Assembly (NCBI RefSeq): GCF_000340435.2
Contig: NZ_CP011883.2
Location: forward strand, 1,844,687 to 1,908,686
From: Mycobacterium haemophilum DSM 44634
Lineage (GTDB): Bacteria > Actinomycetota > Actinomycetes > Mycobacteriales > Mycobacteriaceae
Length of the DNA stretch: 64,000 nucleotides
Reading direction: 5' to 3'
How positions within the stretch are numbered: the first letter of the stretch is position 1; each line of letters opens with the position of its first letter. The translations under genes and the position numbers were made by a program. The notes under the pieces are model-generated. The model had not been told where the DNA came from, searched no databases, and saw nothing but the letters and a program-made list of their open reading frames with translations. Below are positions 24,246-32,045 of this stretch, in pieces.

Positions 24246-24479
24246 ATGGAGTTGGCCCTGCAGATCACCCTGGTGGTCACCAGCATCCTCGTGGTGTTGC
24301 TGGTGCTGTTGCACCGTGCGAAGGGTGGCGGCCTGTCGACGCTGTTCGGCGGTGGCGTGCAATCCAGCCTGTCCGGGTCGACGGTGGTGGAGAAGAACCT
24401 GGACCGGTTGACGCTGTTCATCACCGGTATCTGGCTGGTATCCATCATCGGTGTAGCCCTGCTCATCAAATACCGGTAG
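24246..24479 (+). CDS. secG: preprotein translocase subunit SecG
   Basis: A 77-residue SecG, the small accessory subunit of the SecYEG protein-conducting channel. Two membrane segments (LQITLVVTSILVVLLVLLH and LTLFITGIWLVSIIGVALLI) flank a conserved cytoplasmic loop (KGGGLSTLFGGGVQSSLSGSTVVEKNLDR). Both ends and the length match Rv1440. It is followed after 29 bases by ppc. Confidence 0.95.
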   Translation: MELALQITLVVTSILVVLLVLLHRAKGGGLSTLFGGGVQSSLSGSTVVEKNLDRLTLFITGIWLVSIIGVALLIKYR

Positions 24480-24508
24480 CGCGGCTGCCCAAGTCGATAC
24501 CCAGACGC

Positions 24509-27313
24509 ATGGTTGAGGTTTCCGATGCCGTGCTGGAACCGATCGGCGCGGTCCAGCGGACTCGGCTCGGTCGCGAGGCGACCGAGCCAATGCGTGCCGA
24601 CATCAGACTATTGGGCAGCATCCTCGGTGACACCGTGCGGGAGCAGAACGGCGACGAGGTATTCGACCTCGTCGAACGAGCCCGGGTGGAGTCGTTCCGG
24701 GTGCGGCGTTCTGAGATCGATCGGGCCGAGCTGGCGCGCATGTTCTCTGCTCTCGACATTCACCTGGCCATCCCGATCATCCGGGCGTTCAGCCATTTCG
24801 CACTGCTGGCCAACGTTGCTGAAGATATCCACCGGGAGCGTCGGCGCCACATCCACGCCGACGCTGGCGAGCCGCCACAGGACAGCAGCTTAGCGGCCAC
24901 CTACGCGAAACTTGATCTGGCAGAGCTGGATTCGGCCACCGTGGCAGATGCCCTGATGGGCGCTGTGGTCTCGCCGGTGATCACCGCGCACCCCACCGAG
25001 ACCCGTCGGCGCACCGTCTTCGTCACCCAACACCGGATCACCGAGTTGATGCGGCTGCATGCGGAGGGACACACCGAAACCGACGATGGCCGCAGCATTG
25101 AACGTGAATTGCGCCGTCAAGTTCTTACGCTGTGGCAGACGGCGCTGATCCGGTTGTCGCGGCTGCAGATCACCGACGAGATCGACGTCGGGCTGCGGTA
25201 TTACCCCGCCGCGCTTTTCCAGGTGATCCCGCAGGTGAATTCCGAGGTGCGCAACGCGTTGCGTGCTCGGTGGCCCGACGCCGAGCTGCTTTCCGACCCA
25301 CTTCTGCAACCCGGCTCCTGGATAGGCGGTGACCGGGACGGAAACCCGAACGTGACCGCCGACGTGGTGCGGCGCGCGACCGGCAGCGCCGCCTACACCG
25401 CGGTGGCGCACTATTTGGCCGAACTCACGCACCTCGAGCAGGAGCTGTCGATGTCGGCGCGACTGATCACCGTCACCCCCGAGCTGGCCGCGCTGGCCGC
25501 TGGCTGTCAGGACGCGGCCCGGGCCGACGAGCCATACCGGCGAGCATTGCGGGTGATCCGCGGTCGGTTGTCTGCGACCGCCGCCGACATCCTGGATCGG
25601 CAGCCACCTGACCAGCTTGACCTGGGTTTGCCACCGTATTCGGTGCCAGCCGAACTGCGGGCCGATCTGGACACCATCGAGGCCTCCCTGCGCACGCACG
25701 GCGCCGCACTATTAGCCGACGATCGGCTGGCACTGTTGCGGGAAGGCGTCGGAGTCTTCGGGTTTCACTTGTGCGGCCTGGATCTGCGGCAAAACTCCGA
25801 CGTGCACGAACAGGTGGTCGCCGAGTTGTTGGCGTGGGCCGGGGTGCATCCGGACTATCGTTCGTTGCCCGAAGACCAACGAGTCGAGCTGCTGGCGGGC
25901 GAACTCGGCATCCGCCGCCCGCTAGTCGGGGACCGCGCGCAATTGTCCGAGCTGGCGCGCGGCGAGCTGGCTATCCTTGCGGCCGCCGCCCACGCCGTCA
26001 AGATCTATGGGCAGGCCGCGGTGTCTAACTACATCATCTCGATGTGCCAGTCGGTGTCGGACGTTTTGGAGGCCGCGATCCTGCTGAAGGAGGCGGGTCT
26101 GTGGGACGCCTCCGGGCCGCAGCCGTACTGCCCAGTGGGCATCTCGCCGCTGTTCGAGACGATCGACGATCTGCACAACGGGGCGGTCATTCTGCACGCG
26201 ATGCTCGAACTTCCGCTATATCGAGCGCTGGTGGCCGCTCGCGGTGACTGGCAGGAAGTGATGCTCGGCTACTCCGATTCCAACAAAGACGGTGGCTATC
26301 TGACCGCCAACTGGGCGGTCTACCGCGCCGAGCTCGCCCTGGTCGACGTGGCCCGCAAAACCGGAATCCGGTTGCGGCTCTTCCATGGTCGCGGCGGCAC
26401 CGTCGGACGCGGTGGCGGCCCCAGCTATCAAGCCATTCTGGCGCAACCCCCGGGGGCGGTGAACGGTTCGCTGCGTCTCACCGAGCAGGGCGAGGTCATC
26501 GCCGCCAAGTACGCCGAACCGCAGATGGCGCGACGCAATCTGGAGAGCTTGGTGGCCGCGACCCTGGAATCGACGCTACTAGATGTTGAAGGCCTTGGCG
26601 ATGCGGCTGAACCCGCTTACGCCGTACTCGATGAGGTGGCCACCCTTGCGCGGCGCGCCTACACCGAATTAGTCAGCACACCGGGTTTCGTTGATTACTT
26701 CCAGGCTTCCACGCCGGTCAGTGAGATCGGGTCGTTGAACATTGGCAGCCGGCCGACATCACGCAAGCCCACCGCGTCGATCGCGGATCTGCGTGCCATC
26801 CCGTGGGTGCTGGCGTGGAGCCAGTCGCGGGTCATGCTGCCCGGCTGGTATGGCACCGGCTCGGCGTTTCAGCAGTGGATTGCGGCTGGACCCGAAAGCG
26901 AATCACAGCGGGCAGAAATACTGCACGACCTGTATCAGCGATGGCCGTTCTTTCGCAGTGTGCTGTCGAACATGGCGCAGGTACTGGCCAAAAGTGACCT
27001 GGGCCTGGCGGCCCGCTACGCCGAGTTGGTGGCCGACGAAGCCTTGCGGCGCAGGGTGTTTGACAAGATCGTCGACGAGCACCAGCGAACCATTGCCATG
27101 CACAAACTCATCACGGGTCAAGACGATCTGCTTGCCGACAACCCGGCGCTGGCGCGCTCGGTGTTCAACCGCTTCCCGTATCTGGAACCCCTAAACCACC
27201 TTCAGGTGGAGCTGTTGCGCCGCTACCGTTCAGGCGACGACGACGAACTGGTGCAGCGTGGCATCCTTTTGACGATGAACGGATTGGCCAGCGCGCTACG
27301 TAACAGCGGGTAA
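24509..27313 (+). CDS. ppc: phosphoenolpyruvate carboxylase
   Basis: A 934-residue PEP carboxylase that fixes bicarbonate onto PEP to give oxaloacetate, feeding the TCA cycle. Hallmarks: the catalytic His in VITAHPTETRRRTV (near residue 160), WIGGDRDGNPNV, MLGYSDSNKDGGYLTANWAVY, and the Arg/Gly-rich active loop LRLFHGRGGTVGRGGGPSY. The C-terminus LLTMNGLASALRNSG corresponds to the usual terminal QNTG-like end. Length is normal and there is no frameshift. M. tuberculosis is annotated without ppc, whereas M. leprae has one; corynebacteria also carry it in a gap-pgk-tpi-ppc-secG cluster, so this looks like the ancestral place. Confidence 0.96.
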   Translation: MVEVSDAVLEPIGAVQRTRLGREATEPMRADIRLLGSILGDTVREQNGDEVFDLVERARVESFRVRRSEIDRAELARMFSALDIHLAIPIIRAFSHFALLANVAEDIHRERRRHIHADAGEPPQDSSLAATYAKLDLAELDSATVADALMGAVVSPVITAHPTETRRRTVFVTQHRITELMRLHAEGHTETDDGRSIERELRRQVLTLWQTALIRLSRLQITDEIDVGLRYYPAALFQVIPQVNSEVRNALRARWPDAELLSDPLLQPGSWIGGDRDGNPNVTADVVRRATGSAAYTAVAHYLAELTHLEQELSMSARLITVTPELAALAAGCQDAARADEPYRRALRVIRGRLSATAADILDRQPPDQLDLGLPPYSVPAELRADLDTIEASLRTHGAALLADDRLALLREGVGVFGFHLCGLDLRQNSDVHEQVVAELLAWAGVHPDYRSLPEDQRVELLAGELGIRRPLVGDRAQLSELARGELAILAAAAHAVKIYGQAAVSNYIISMCQSVSDVLEAAILLKEAGLWDASGPQPYCPVGISPLFETIDDLHNGAVILHAMLELPLYRALVAARGDWQEVMLGYSDSNKDGGYLTANWAVYRAELALVDVARKTGIRLRLFHGRGGTVGRGGGPSYQAILAQPPGAVNGSLRLTEQGEVIAAKYAEPQMARRNLESLVAATLESTLLDVEGLGDAAEPAYAVLDEVATLARRAYTELVSTPGFVDYFQASTPVSEIGSLNIGSRPTSRKPTASIADLRAIPWVLAWSQSRVMLPGWYGTGSAFQQWIAAGPESESQRAEILHDLYQRWPFFRSVLSNMAQVLAKSDLGLAARYAELVADEALRRRVFDKIVDEHQRTIAMHKLITGQDDLLADNPALARSVFNRFPYLEPLNHLQVELLRRYRSGDDDELVQRGILLTMNGLASALRNSG

Positions 27314-27365
27314 CAGCGGCCGATAGCCGGCCGAGGCTACTGCACGGTCCGATTCCGCAGCCGGT

Positions 27366-27575
27366 CTAGCACACCGCGGTGCCCTCGAAGCGTTCGACCG
27401 TGCCGTTCAACCGCGGCAGCGAGCTGTTTAGTTCGTTCAGCGTTTTGCCCAGCCCATCGAGGACGTCTTCGACCTGTCCAACCGTCCGGTCGGCGTTCAG
27501 TGCGGCTTGGGGCAGAGTCCTGATCCACCGTCGCTCGGGCCCACTGCGCACGGTTCTGTCTGCCATGAGGGCCAT
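27366..27575 (-). CDS. small hypothetical protein, possibly a truncated Rv1444c-like gene
   Basis: A 69-residue frame with a basic start (DRTVRSGPERRWIRTLPQ) and an amphipathic helix (VEDVLDGLGKTLNELNSSLPRLNGTVERFEG) that could form a coiled coil. It lies directly downstream of pgl on the same strand, the position of the 136-residue Rv1444c in H37Rv, and may be a shortened relative ended by a frameshift near 27,366. I cannot verify the similarity from memory, so both the gene and its integrity are tentative. Confidence 0.4.
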   Translation of the reverse strand: MALMADRTVRSGPERRWIRTLPQAALNADRTVGQVEDVLDGLGKTLNELNSSLPRLNGTVERFEGTAVC

Positions 27576-27585
27576 TATGACGCCG

Positions 27586-28329
27586 CTAGCCAGGCAGCTT
27601 GGCTGCGGCTTGCTCGTCTAGCAGCCAGAGCGTGGTCTCCAGCCCAACAGCTCCGGCGGCCGGTATCGAGGCAGGGGGAGCCCCACCTATGGCGGCCGCC
27701 ACCGCGTCGGCCTTCGCCGCCCCGGACACCAGCAGCCAGACCTCGCGGGAACGCTGAATAGCGGGAAGTGTCAAGGTGATTCGTTCTGGCGGCGGTTTCG
27801 GAGAGTCCCCGACCCCGACCACCATACGACTGGTCTCGCGCACGGCTGTGGTATCGGGGAACAGCGAGTTGATGTGGCCCTCGGGTCCCATGCCCAGCAG
27901 GTGCACATCAAAATTCGGGGTGGGATCACCGGGTGCGGCGTTGGCGGCCAGCAGCTGTTCGTAAGCCAGTGCCGCTGCTTCTAGATCGTCGCCGAATTCA
28001 CCACCGCCTGCGGGCATCGGGTGCACCTGGCTGGGCGGGATGGCGATGTGGTCGAGCAACGCCACACGTGCCTGCTTCTCGTTGCGCTCGTCGTCGTCTT
28101 CGGGGACGTAGCGTTCGTCGCCCCAGAACAGGTGCACCCTAGACCAGTCGATCTGCCGTCCACGTATGGCTAAATCCCGCAGCAGTCCAATGCCGCTGCC
28201 GCCACCGGTCAGCACGATCAGTGCTCTTTCCCTGGCCGCAACGGCGGACCGGATGGTGTCGGCAAGTCGTTTGCCGGCGGCCCCGATCATGGTCTCGCTG
28301 TCTGGAAAGATCTCTACGCTGGCGCTCAC
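27586..28329 (-). CDS. pgl: 6-phosphogluconolactonase
   Basis: A 247-residue enzyme (DevB type) hydrolysing 6-phosphogluconolactone to 6-phosphogluconate in the oxidative pentose-phosphate pathway. Motifs: LTGGGSGIGLLRDL near residues 40-53, HLFWGDERYVPEDD, HLLGMGPEGHINSLFPD, and the C-terminal SREVWLLVSGAAKADAV. Last of the enzyme genes in the tkt-tal-zwf2-opcA-pgl operon. Its start overlaps the opcA stop by ATGA. Confidence 0.95.
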   Translation of the reverse strand: MSASVEIFPDSETMIGAAGKRLADTIRSAVAARERALIVLTGGGSGIGLLRDLAIRGRQIDWSRVHLFWGDERYVPEDDDERNEKQARVALLDHIAIPPSQVHPMPAGGGEFGDDLEAAALAYEQLLAANAAPGDPTPNFDVHLLGMGPEGHINSLFPDTTAVRETSRMVVGVGDSPKPPPERITLTLPAIQRSREVWLLVSGAAKADAVAAAIGGAPPASIPAAGAVGLETTLWLLDEQAAAKLPG

Positions 28330-29237
28330 AAGTACTGCACCTTCTTAATGCCTTCGAGGGCTTCGAAGTAGATCTCGTCGGGATCCAGCCGTCGCAGATC
28401 TTCGGCCAGGCACTCGCCGGTTTCCCTGCGTGCCAAGGGAACTAGTGCGTCTGGCTTCGCCGTCCGGCTCAGGGTGGCGGTCACCCCAGTCTGGGGTCGG
28501 CTTAAGACGATGGTTTCGCTATTGCGTACTAGCTCTACTTTCAGATCGCCGACTGCTCGGCGCACCGGTCCGGCGATCCGGCTGGCCAACCAGCCGGCCA
28601 GAACGTCGAGCGCTGGTTCGGTCTTTAAGCCGGAAACCAGTGCCGACTCGATCGGCTCGTGGGGTGGCAGGTCGACCGCGGAGGTCAGCAGAGCGCGCCA
28701 ATAGGTGATTCGGGCCCACGCCAGGTCGGTGTCGCCGGCGGTGTAACCGGGTAGCCGGCTCTTGATGGCCGACAGCGGGTCGATACCGTTGGTGGCGTCG
28801 GTGATCCGCCGAATTGCCAACTTGCCCAGCGGGTCTTGGGCGGGCACCGCCGGGGCGATGTCCGGCCACCAGGCCACCACCGGGATGTCGGGGAGCAGGA
28901 ACGGGATGACGACGCTGTGGGCGTGCCCGGAGAGAGGTCCGGACAGTCGCAGCACCACCACCTCCCCGGCGCCGGTGTCGGCGCCCACCCGCAGTTGCGC
29001 ATCCAGGCGCGCTTTATCGGCGTACGGATTGCCTCTCATCGCGACGATGATCCGGCTGGGATGCTCGTGGCTGGCCCCATTGGCGGCTTCGATAGATTCC
29101 TCGAGCACGGCGTCGCTGTCCGGCGCGATGATCAGCGTAAGCACTCGACCCATCGTGACGGCGCCGATCCTTTCGCGGAGCTCGTCGAGTTTCTTATTGA
29201 CCGCCGTGGTGGTGGTGTCGGGCAAATCAACGATCAT
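28326..29237 (-). CDS. opcA: glucose-6-phosphate dehydrogenase assembly protein OpcA
   Basis: A 303-residue OpcA, a non-enzymatic partner that activates or assembles glucose-6-phosphate dehydrogenase in actinobacteria and cyanobacteria. Recognisable blocks are TTTAVNKKLDELRERIGAV near the start, HPSRIIVAMRGN, HAHSVVIPFLLPDIPVVAWWP and the ending DPDEIYFEALEGIKKVQYL. It sits between zwf2 and pgl as in related genomes. Its ATG at 29237 overlaps the stop of the second MIRU mini-ORF, which also supplies GGAGGAGCGG as ribosome-binding site. Confidence 0.94.
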   Translation of the reverse strand: MIVDLPDTTTTAVNKKLDELRERIGAVTMGRVLTLIIAPDSDAVLEESIEAANGASHEHPSRIIVAMRGNPYADKARLDAQLRVGADTGAGEVVVLRLSGPLSGHAHSVVIPFLLPDIPVVAWWPDIAPAVPAQDPLGKLAIRRITDATNGIDPLSAIKSRLPGYTAGDTDLAWARITYWRALLTSAVDLPPHEPIESALVSGLKTEPALDVLAGWLASRIAGPVRRAVGDLKVELVRNSETIVLSRPQTGVTATLSRTAKPDALVPLARRETGECLAEDLRRLDPDEIYFEALEGIKKVQYL

Positions 29238-29352
29238 TTGCGCCGCTCCTCCTCATCGCTTCGCTCTGCATCGTCGCTGGCGCGGATCATTTGCGCCGCT
29301 CCTCCTCGCCGATTTTGTCGCTACGCGCCATATCGTCGCTGGCGCGGATCAT
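29234..29352 (-). repeat. two tandem MIRU copies with coupled mini-ORFs linking zwf2 to opcA
   Basis: Reading on the minus strand, an ATG at 29352 overlaps the zwf2 stop (ATGA) and opens a 21-codon frame that starts MIRASDD and ends GEEERRK, with its TGA at 29287-29289. That stop overlaps the ATG at 29290 of a second frame, MIRASDDAERSDEEERRK, whose TGA at 29234-29236 overlaps the opcA ATG at 29237. So zwf2, two mini-ORFs and opcA form an unbroken chain of four-base stop/start overlaps. The DNA (GACGATGCAGAGCGAAGCG, GGAGGAGCGGCGCAAATGAT) matches the classical MIRU seen between senX3 and regX3 in M. tuberculosis. Confidence 0.9.
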
Positions 29353-30905
29353 GGCCGCCGCCATTCCCGGCCGGTGCGCTGCAGCATCTCGAAGGATGAT
29401 TCCGGACCCCAGGTTCCGGCCTCGTACGGATCGGGCTTGCCGTGTGTCGCCCAATAGGCGAGGGCTGGGTCAAGTATTTCCCAAGCTAATTCGACCTCCG
29501 CATTGACCGGAAACAGGGACGGCTCGCCGAGCAACACATCAAGGATCAGTCGCTCGTAGGCCTCTGGCGAATCCTCGGCGAACGCCGAGCCGTAGGAAAA
29601 GTCCATGTTGACGTCGCGGACTTCCATTGCGCTGCCCGGGACTTTGGAACCGAACCGCAAGGTGATCCCTTCGTCGGGCTGTACGCGGATGACCAAAGCG
29701 TTGGCGCCGAGCTCGTCGGTCATGGTGGCGTCGAAAGGGAGATGCGGCGCGCGTTTGAAGACCAGAGCGATTTCGGTCACCCTGCGGCCTAGTCGTTTCC
29801 CGGTTCGCAGGTAGAACGGCACGCCGGCCCAGCGCCGGGTGGCAACCTCGAGCGTGATGGCGGCGAAGGTCTCGGTGTTGGAGTCCGTGGCGAACCCGTC
29901 CTCGTCGAGCAGCCCGACCACTTTTTCGCCGCCTTGCCAGCCGGCGGCGTATTGGCCGCGACTGGTGGTCTCGTCGAACGGCTCGGCGAGATGCGTCGCC
30001 GACAGCACCTTGATCTTCTCCGCCTGCAACGCAGCCGGATTGAAGCTGACCGGCTCTTCCATCGCGGTCAACGCCAGCAGTTGCATCAGATGGTTCTGGA
30101 TGACATCACGGGCCGCACCGATGCCGTCGTAGTAACCGGCCCGGCCACCAAGTCCGATGTCTTCGGCCATGGTGACCTGCACGTGGTCGACGTAGTGCGC
30201 GTTCCAGATCGGATCCCACAGTTGATTGGCGAACCGAAGCGCCAAGATGTTCTGCACCGTCTCTTTGCCCAGGTAATGGTCGATGCGGAAAACAGCTTCC
30301 TCCGGGAAGACTGCATTGACCGACCTGTTCAGGTCGCGTGCACTGTCCAGATCGTGGCCGAACGGTTTCTCGATAACAACCCGGCTCCAGCTGCCGTTTT
30401 GTGGGCGGGCCAATCCGGACTTATGCAGCTGGTCGCAGACCACCGGGAAAGATTTGGGCGGGATCGCCAGGTAGAACGCGTGATTGCCGCCGGTGCTGCG
30501 TTCGGCGTCCAGCTTGTCCAGGGTCTCTGCGAGCCGAGCGAAAGCATCGTCGTCGTCGAAAGAGCCTGATACAAACCGGAATCCCTCGGCTAGCCTGTCC
30601 CAGTTCGCCTGCCGAAATGGCGTCCGGCAGTGCTCCTTGACAGCGTTGTAGACGACGTCGCCGAAATCCTGGGTGCTCCAATCTCGGCGGGCGAAGCCCA
30701 CCATGGAAAACGTGGGTGGTAACAGGCCCCGGTTGGCCAGATCGTAGACCGCCGGCATCACTTTCTTGCGGGCCAGGTCACCGGTGACCCCGAAAATCAC
30801 CATCGCGCACGGGCCGGCGATTCTGGGTAGCCGCTTATCCTCCTTGTCCCGTAACGGGTTCTGCCACTGCGCGGCGGTGGAGGTGCGTGCGGCGGCTGGG
30901 CTCAT
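29349..30905 (-). CDS. zwf2: glucose-6-phosphate 1-dehydrogenase
   Basis: A 518-residue G6PD that oxidises glucose-6-phosphate to 6-phosphogluconolactone and makes NADPH. It has the NADP-binding GVTGDLARKKVMPAVYDL, the substrate/active-site RIDHYLGKETVQNILALRFAN and the conserved VIEKPFGHDLDSARDLN and AGWQGGEKVVGLLDEDGF. Nearly identical in layout to Rv1447c. The start overlaps the tal stop by ATGA and the stop overlaps the first MIRU mini-ORF. Its partner OpcA is downstream. Confidence 0.97.
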   Translation of the reverse strand: MSPAAARTSTAAQWQNPLRDKEDKRLPRIAGPCAMVIFGVTGDLARKKVMPAVYDLANRGLLPPTFSMVGFARRDWSTQDFGDVVYNAVKEHCRTPFRQANWDRLAEGFRFVSGSFDDDDAFARLAETLDKLDAERSTGGNHAFYLAIPPKSFPVVCDQLHKSGLARPQNGSWSRVVIEKPFGHDLDSARDLNRSVNAVFPEEAVFRIDHYLGKETVQNILALRFANQLWDPIWNAHYVDHVQVTMAEDIGLGGRAGYYDGIGAARDVIQNHLMQLLALTAMEEPVSFNPAALQAEKIKVLSATHLAEPFDETTSRGQYAAGWQGGEKVVGLLDEDGFATDSNTETFAAITLEVATRRWAGVPFYLRTGKRLGRRVTEIALVFKRAPHLPFDATMTDELGANALVIRVQPDEGITLRFGSKVPGSAMEVRDVNMDFSYGSAFAEDSPEAYERLILDVLLGEPSLFPVNAEVELAWEILDPALAYWATHGKPDPYEAGTWGPESSFEMLQRTGREWRRP

Positions 30906-32029
30906 TTGGCTACGGAGTCCAGCTGCGCCTGAGTCTCCTTGAGCAGCTCGTTCCAGGATTCCACAAACTTCTGCACGCCTTCATGTTCTAGTACAGCGAA
31001 CACATCGGTCAGATCGATCCCGACCGCCGCTAGCGAGTCGAACACCTTTTGGGCGGCCGAAGCGGTGCCGCTGATCGTGTCACCGCGGATCACACCGTGA
31101 TCAGCGACGGCATCAATCGTCTTCTCCGGCATGGTATTTACTGTGTTTGGAGCGACCAATTCGGTGACGTACAGGGTGTCGGCGTAATCGGGGTTCTTGA
31201 CACCGGTCGACGCCCACAGCGGGCGCTGGACCCGGGCGCCGTGGGCCATGAGTGCCTGGTAGCGCTGGCCGCCTTCGAAGGCCTGCTGGTAGGCCGCGTA
31301 GGCCAATCGGGCGTTGGCGACTCCGGCCTGGCCGCGCAGCGCGAGCGCCTGCTCGGAACCAAGTTCTTCCAGTCGCTTGTCGACTTCGGTGTCCACGCGG
31401 GAGACGAAAAACGATGCCACCGAGATGATCTTGGACAGGTCGTGTCCAGCTTTGGCGGCTTTTTCGATCCCGGCCAGGTAGGCGTCAATCACCTCGCGAT
31501 GCCGCTGCACGGAGAAGATCAGTGTGACGTTAACCGAAATCCCTTCCGCTAGAACGGCGGTGATCGCCGGTAGTCCAGCCTTGGTCGCCGGGATCTTGAT
31601 GAACAAGTTTGGGCGGTCGACGATTTTCCATAGCTCGACGGCCTGCGCGATGGTCTTGTCGGTGTCATGCGCTAGACGGGGATCGACTTCGATCGAGACC
31701 CGGCCATCTTTTCCGTGGGAAGCCTCCCACTCACGCGCTAACACGTCGCATGCGTTACGCACGTCGTCGGTGGTGACGGTGCGGACGGTGGCATCCACGT
31801 CGGCGCCGCGCTCGGCCAGCTCGGCGATCTGGGCGTCGTAGGCGTGGCCGTCTGCGAATGCCTTCTGGAAGATGGACGGGTTGGTGGTCACGCCAACGAC
31901 GCTCTTGGTATCAATCAGCTCCTGCAGGTTGCCCGACTGCAACCGGTCTCGCGACAAGTCGTCCAACCAGACGGACACGCCGGCAGCACTCAATGCGGCG
32001 AGGTTGGGGTTCTGAGTTTGTGAAGTCAT
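30902..32029 (-). CDS. tal: transaldolase
   Basis: A 375-residue transaldolase of the actinobacterial type, moving a dihydroxyacetone unit between sugar phosphates. The Schiff-base Lys lies in NLFIKIPATKAGLPAI; other family blocks are VWLDDLSRDRLQSGNL at the N-terminus, VGVTTNPSIFQKAF, VNVTLIFSVQRHREVIDAYL and RPLWASTGVKNPDY. It lies between tkt (16 bases upstream) and zwf2 (ATGA overlap), all transcribed on the minus strand. Confidence 0.96.
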   Translation of the reverse strand: MTSQTQNPNLAALSAAGVSVWLDDLSRDRLQSGNLQELIDTKSVVGVTTNPSIFQKAFADGHAYDAQIAELAERGADVDATVRTVTTDDVRNACDVLAREWEASHGKDGRVSIEVDPRLAHDTDKTIAQAVELWKIVDRPNLFIKIPATKAGLPAITAVLAEGISVNVTLIFSVQRHREVIDAYLAGIEKAAKAGHDLSKIISVASFFVSRVDTEVDKRLEELGSEQALALRGQAGVANARLAYAAYQQAFEGGQRYQALMAHGARVQRPLWASTGVKNPDYADTLYVTELVAPNTVNTMPEKTIDAVADHGVIRGDTISGTASAAQKVFDSLAAVGIDLTDVFAVLEHEGVQKFVESWNELLKETQAQLDSVAK

Positions 32030-32045
32030 CTCCGATCGCCCTTTC

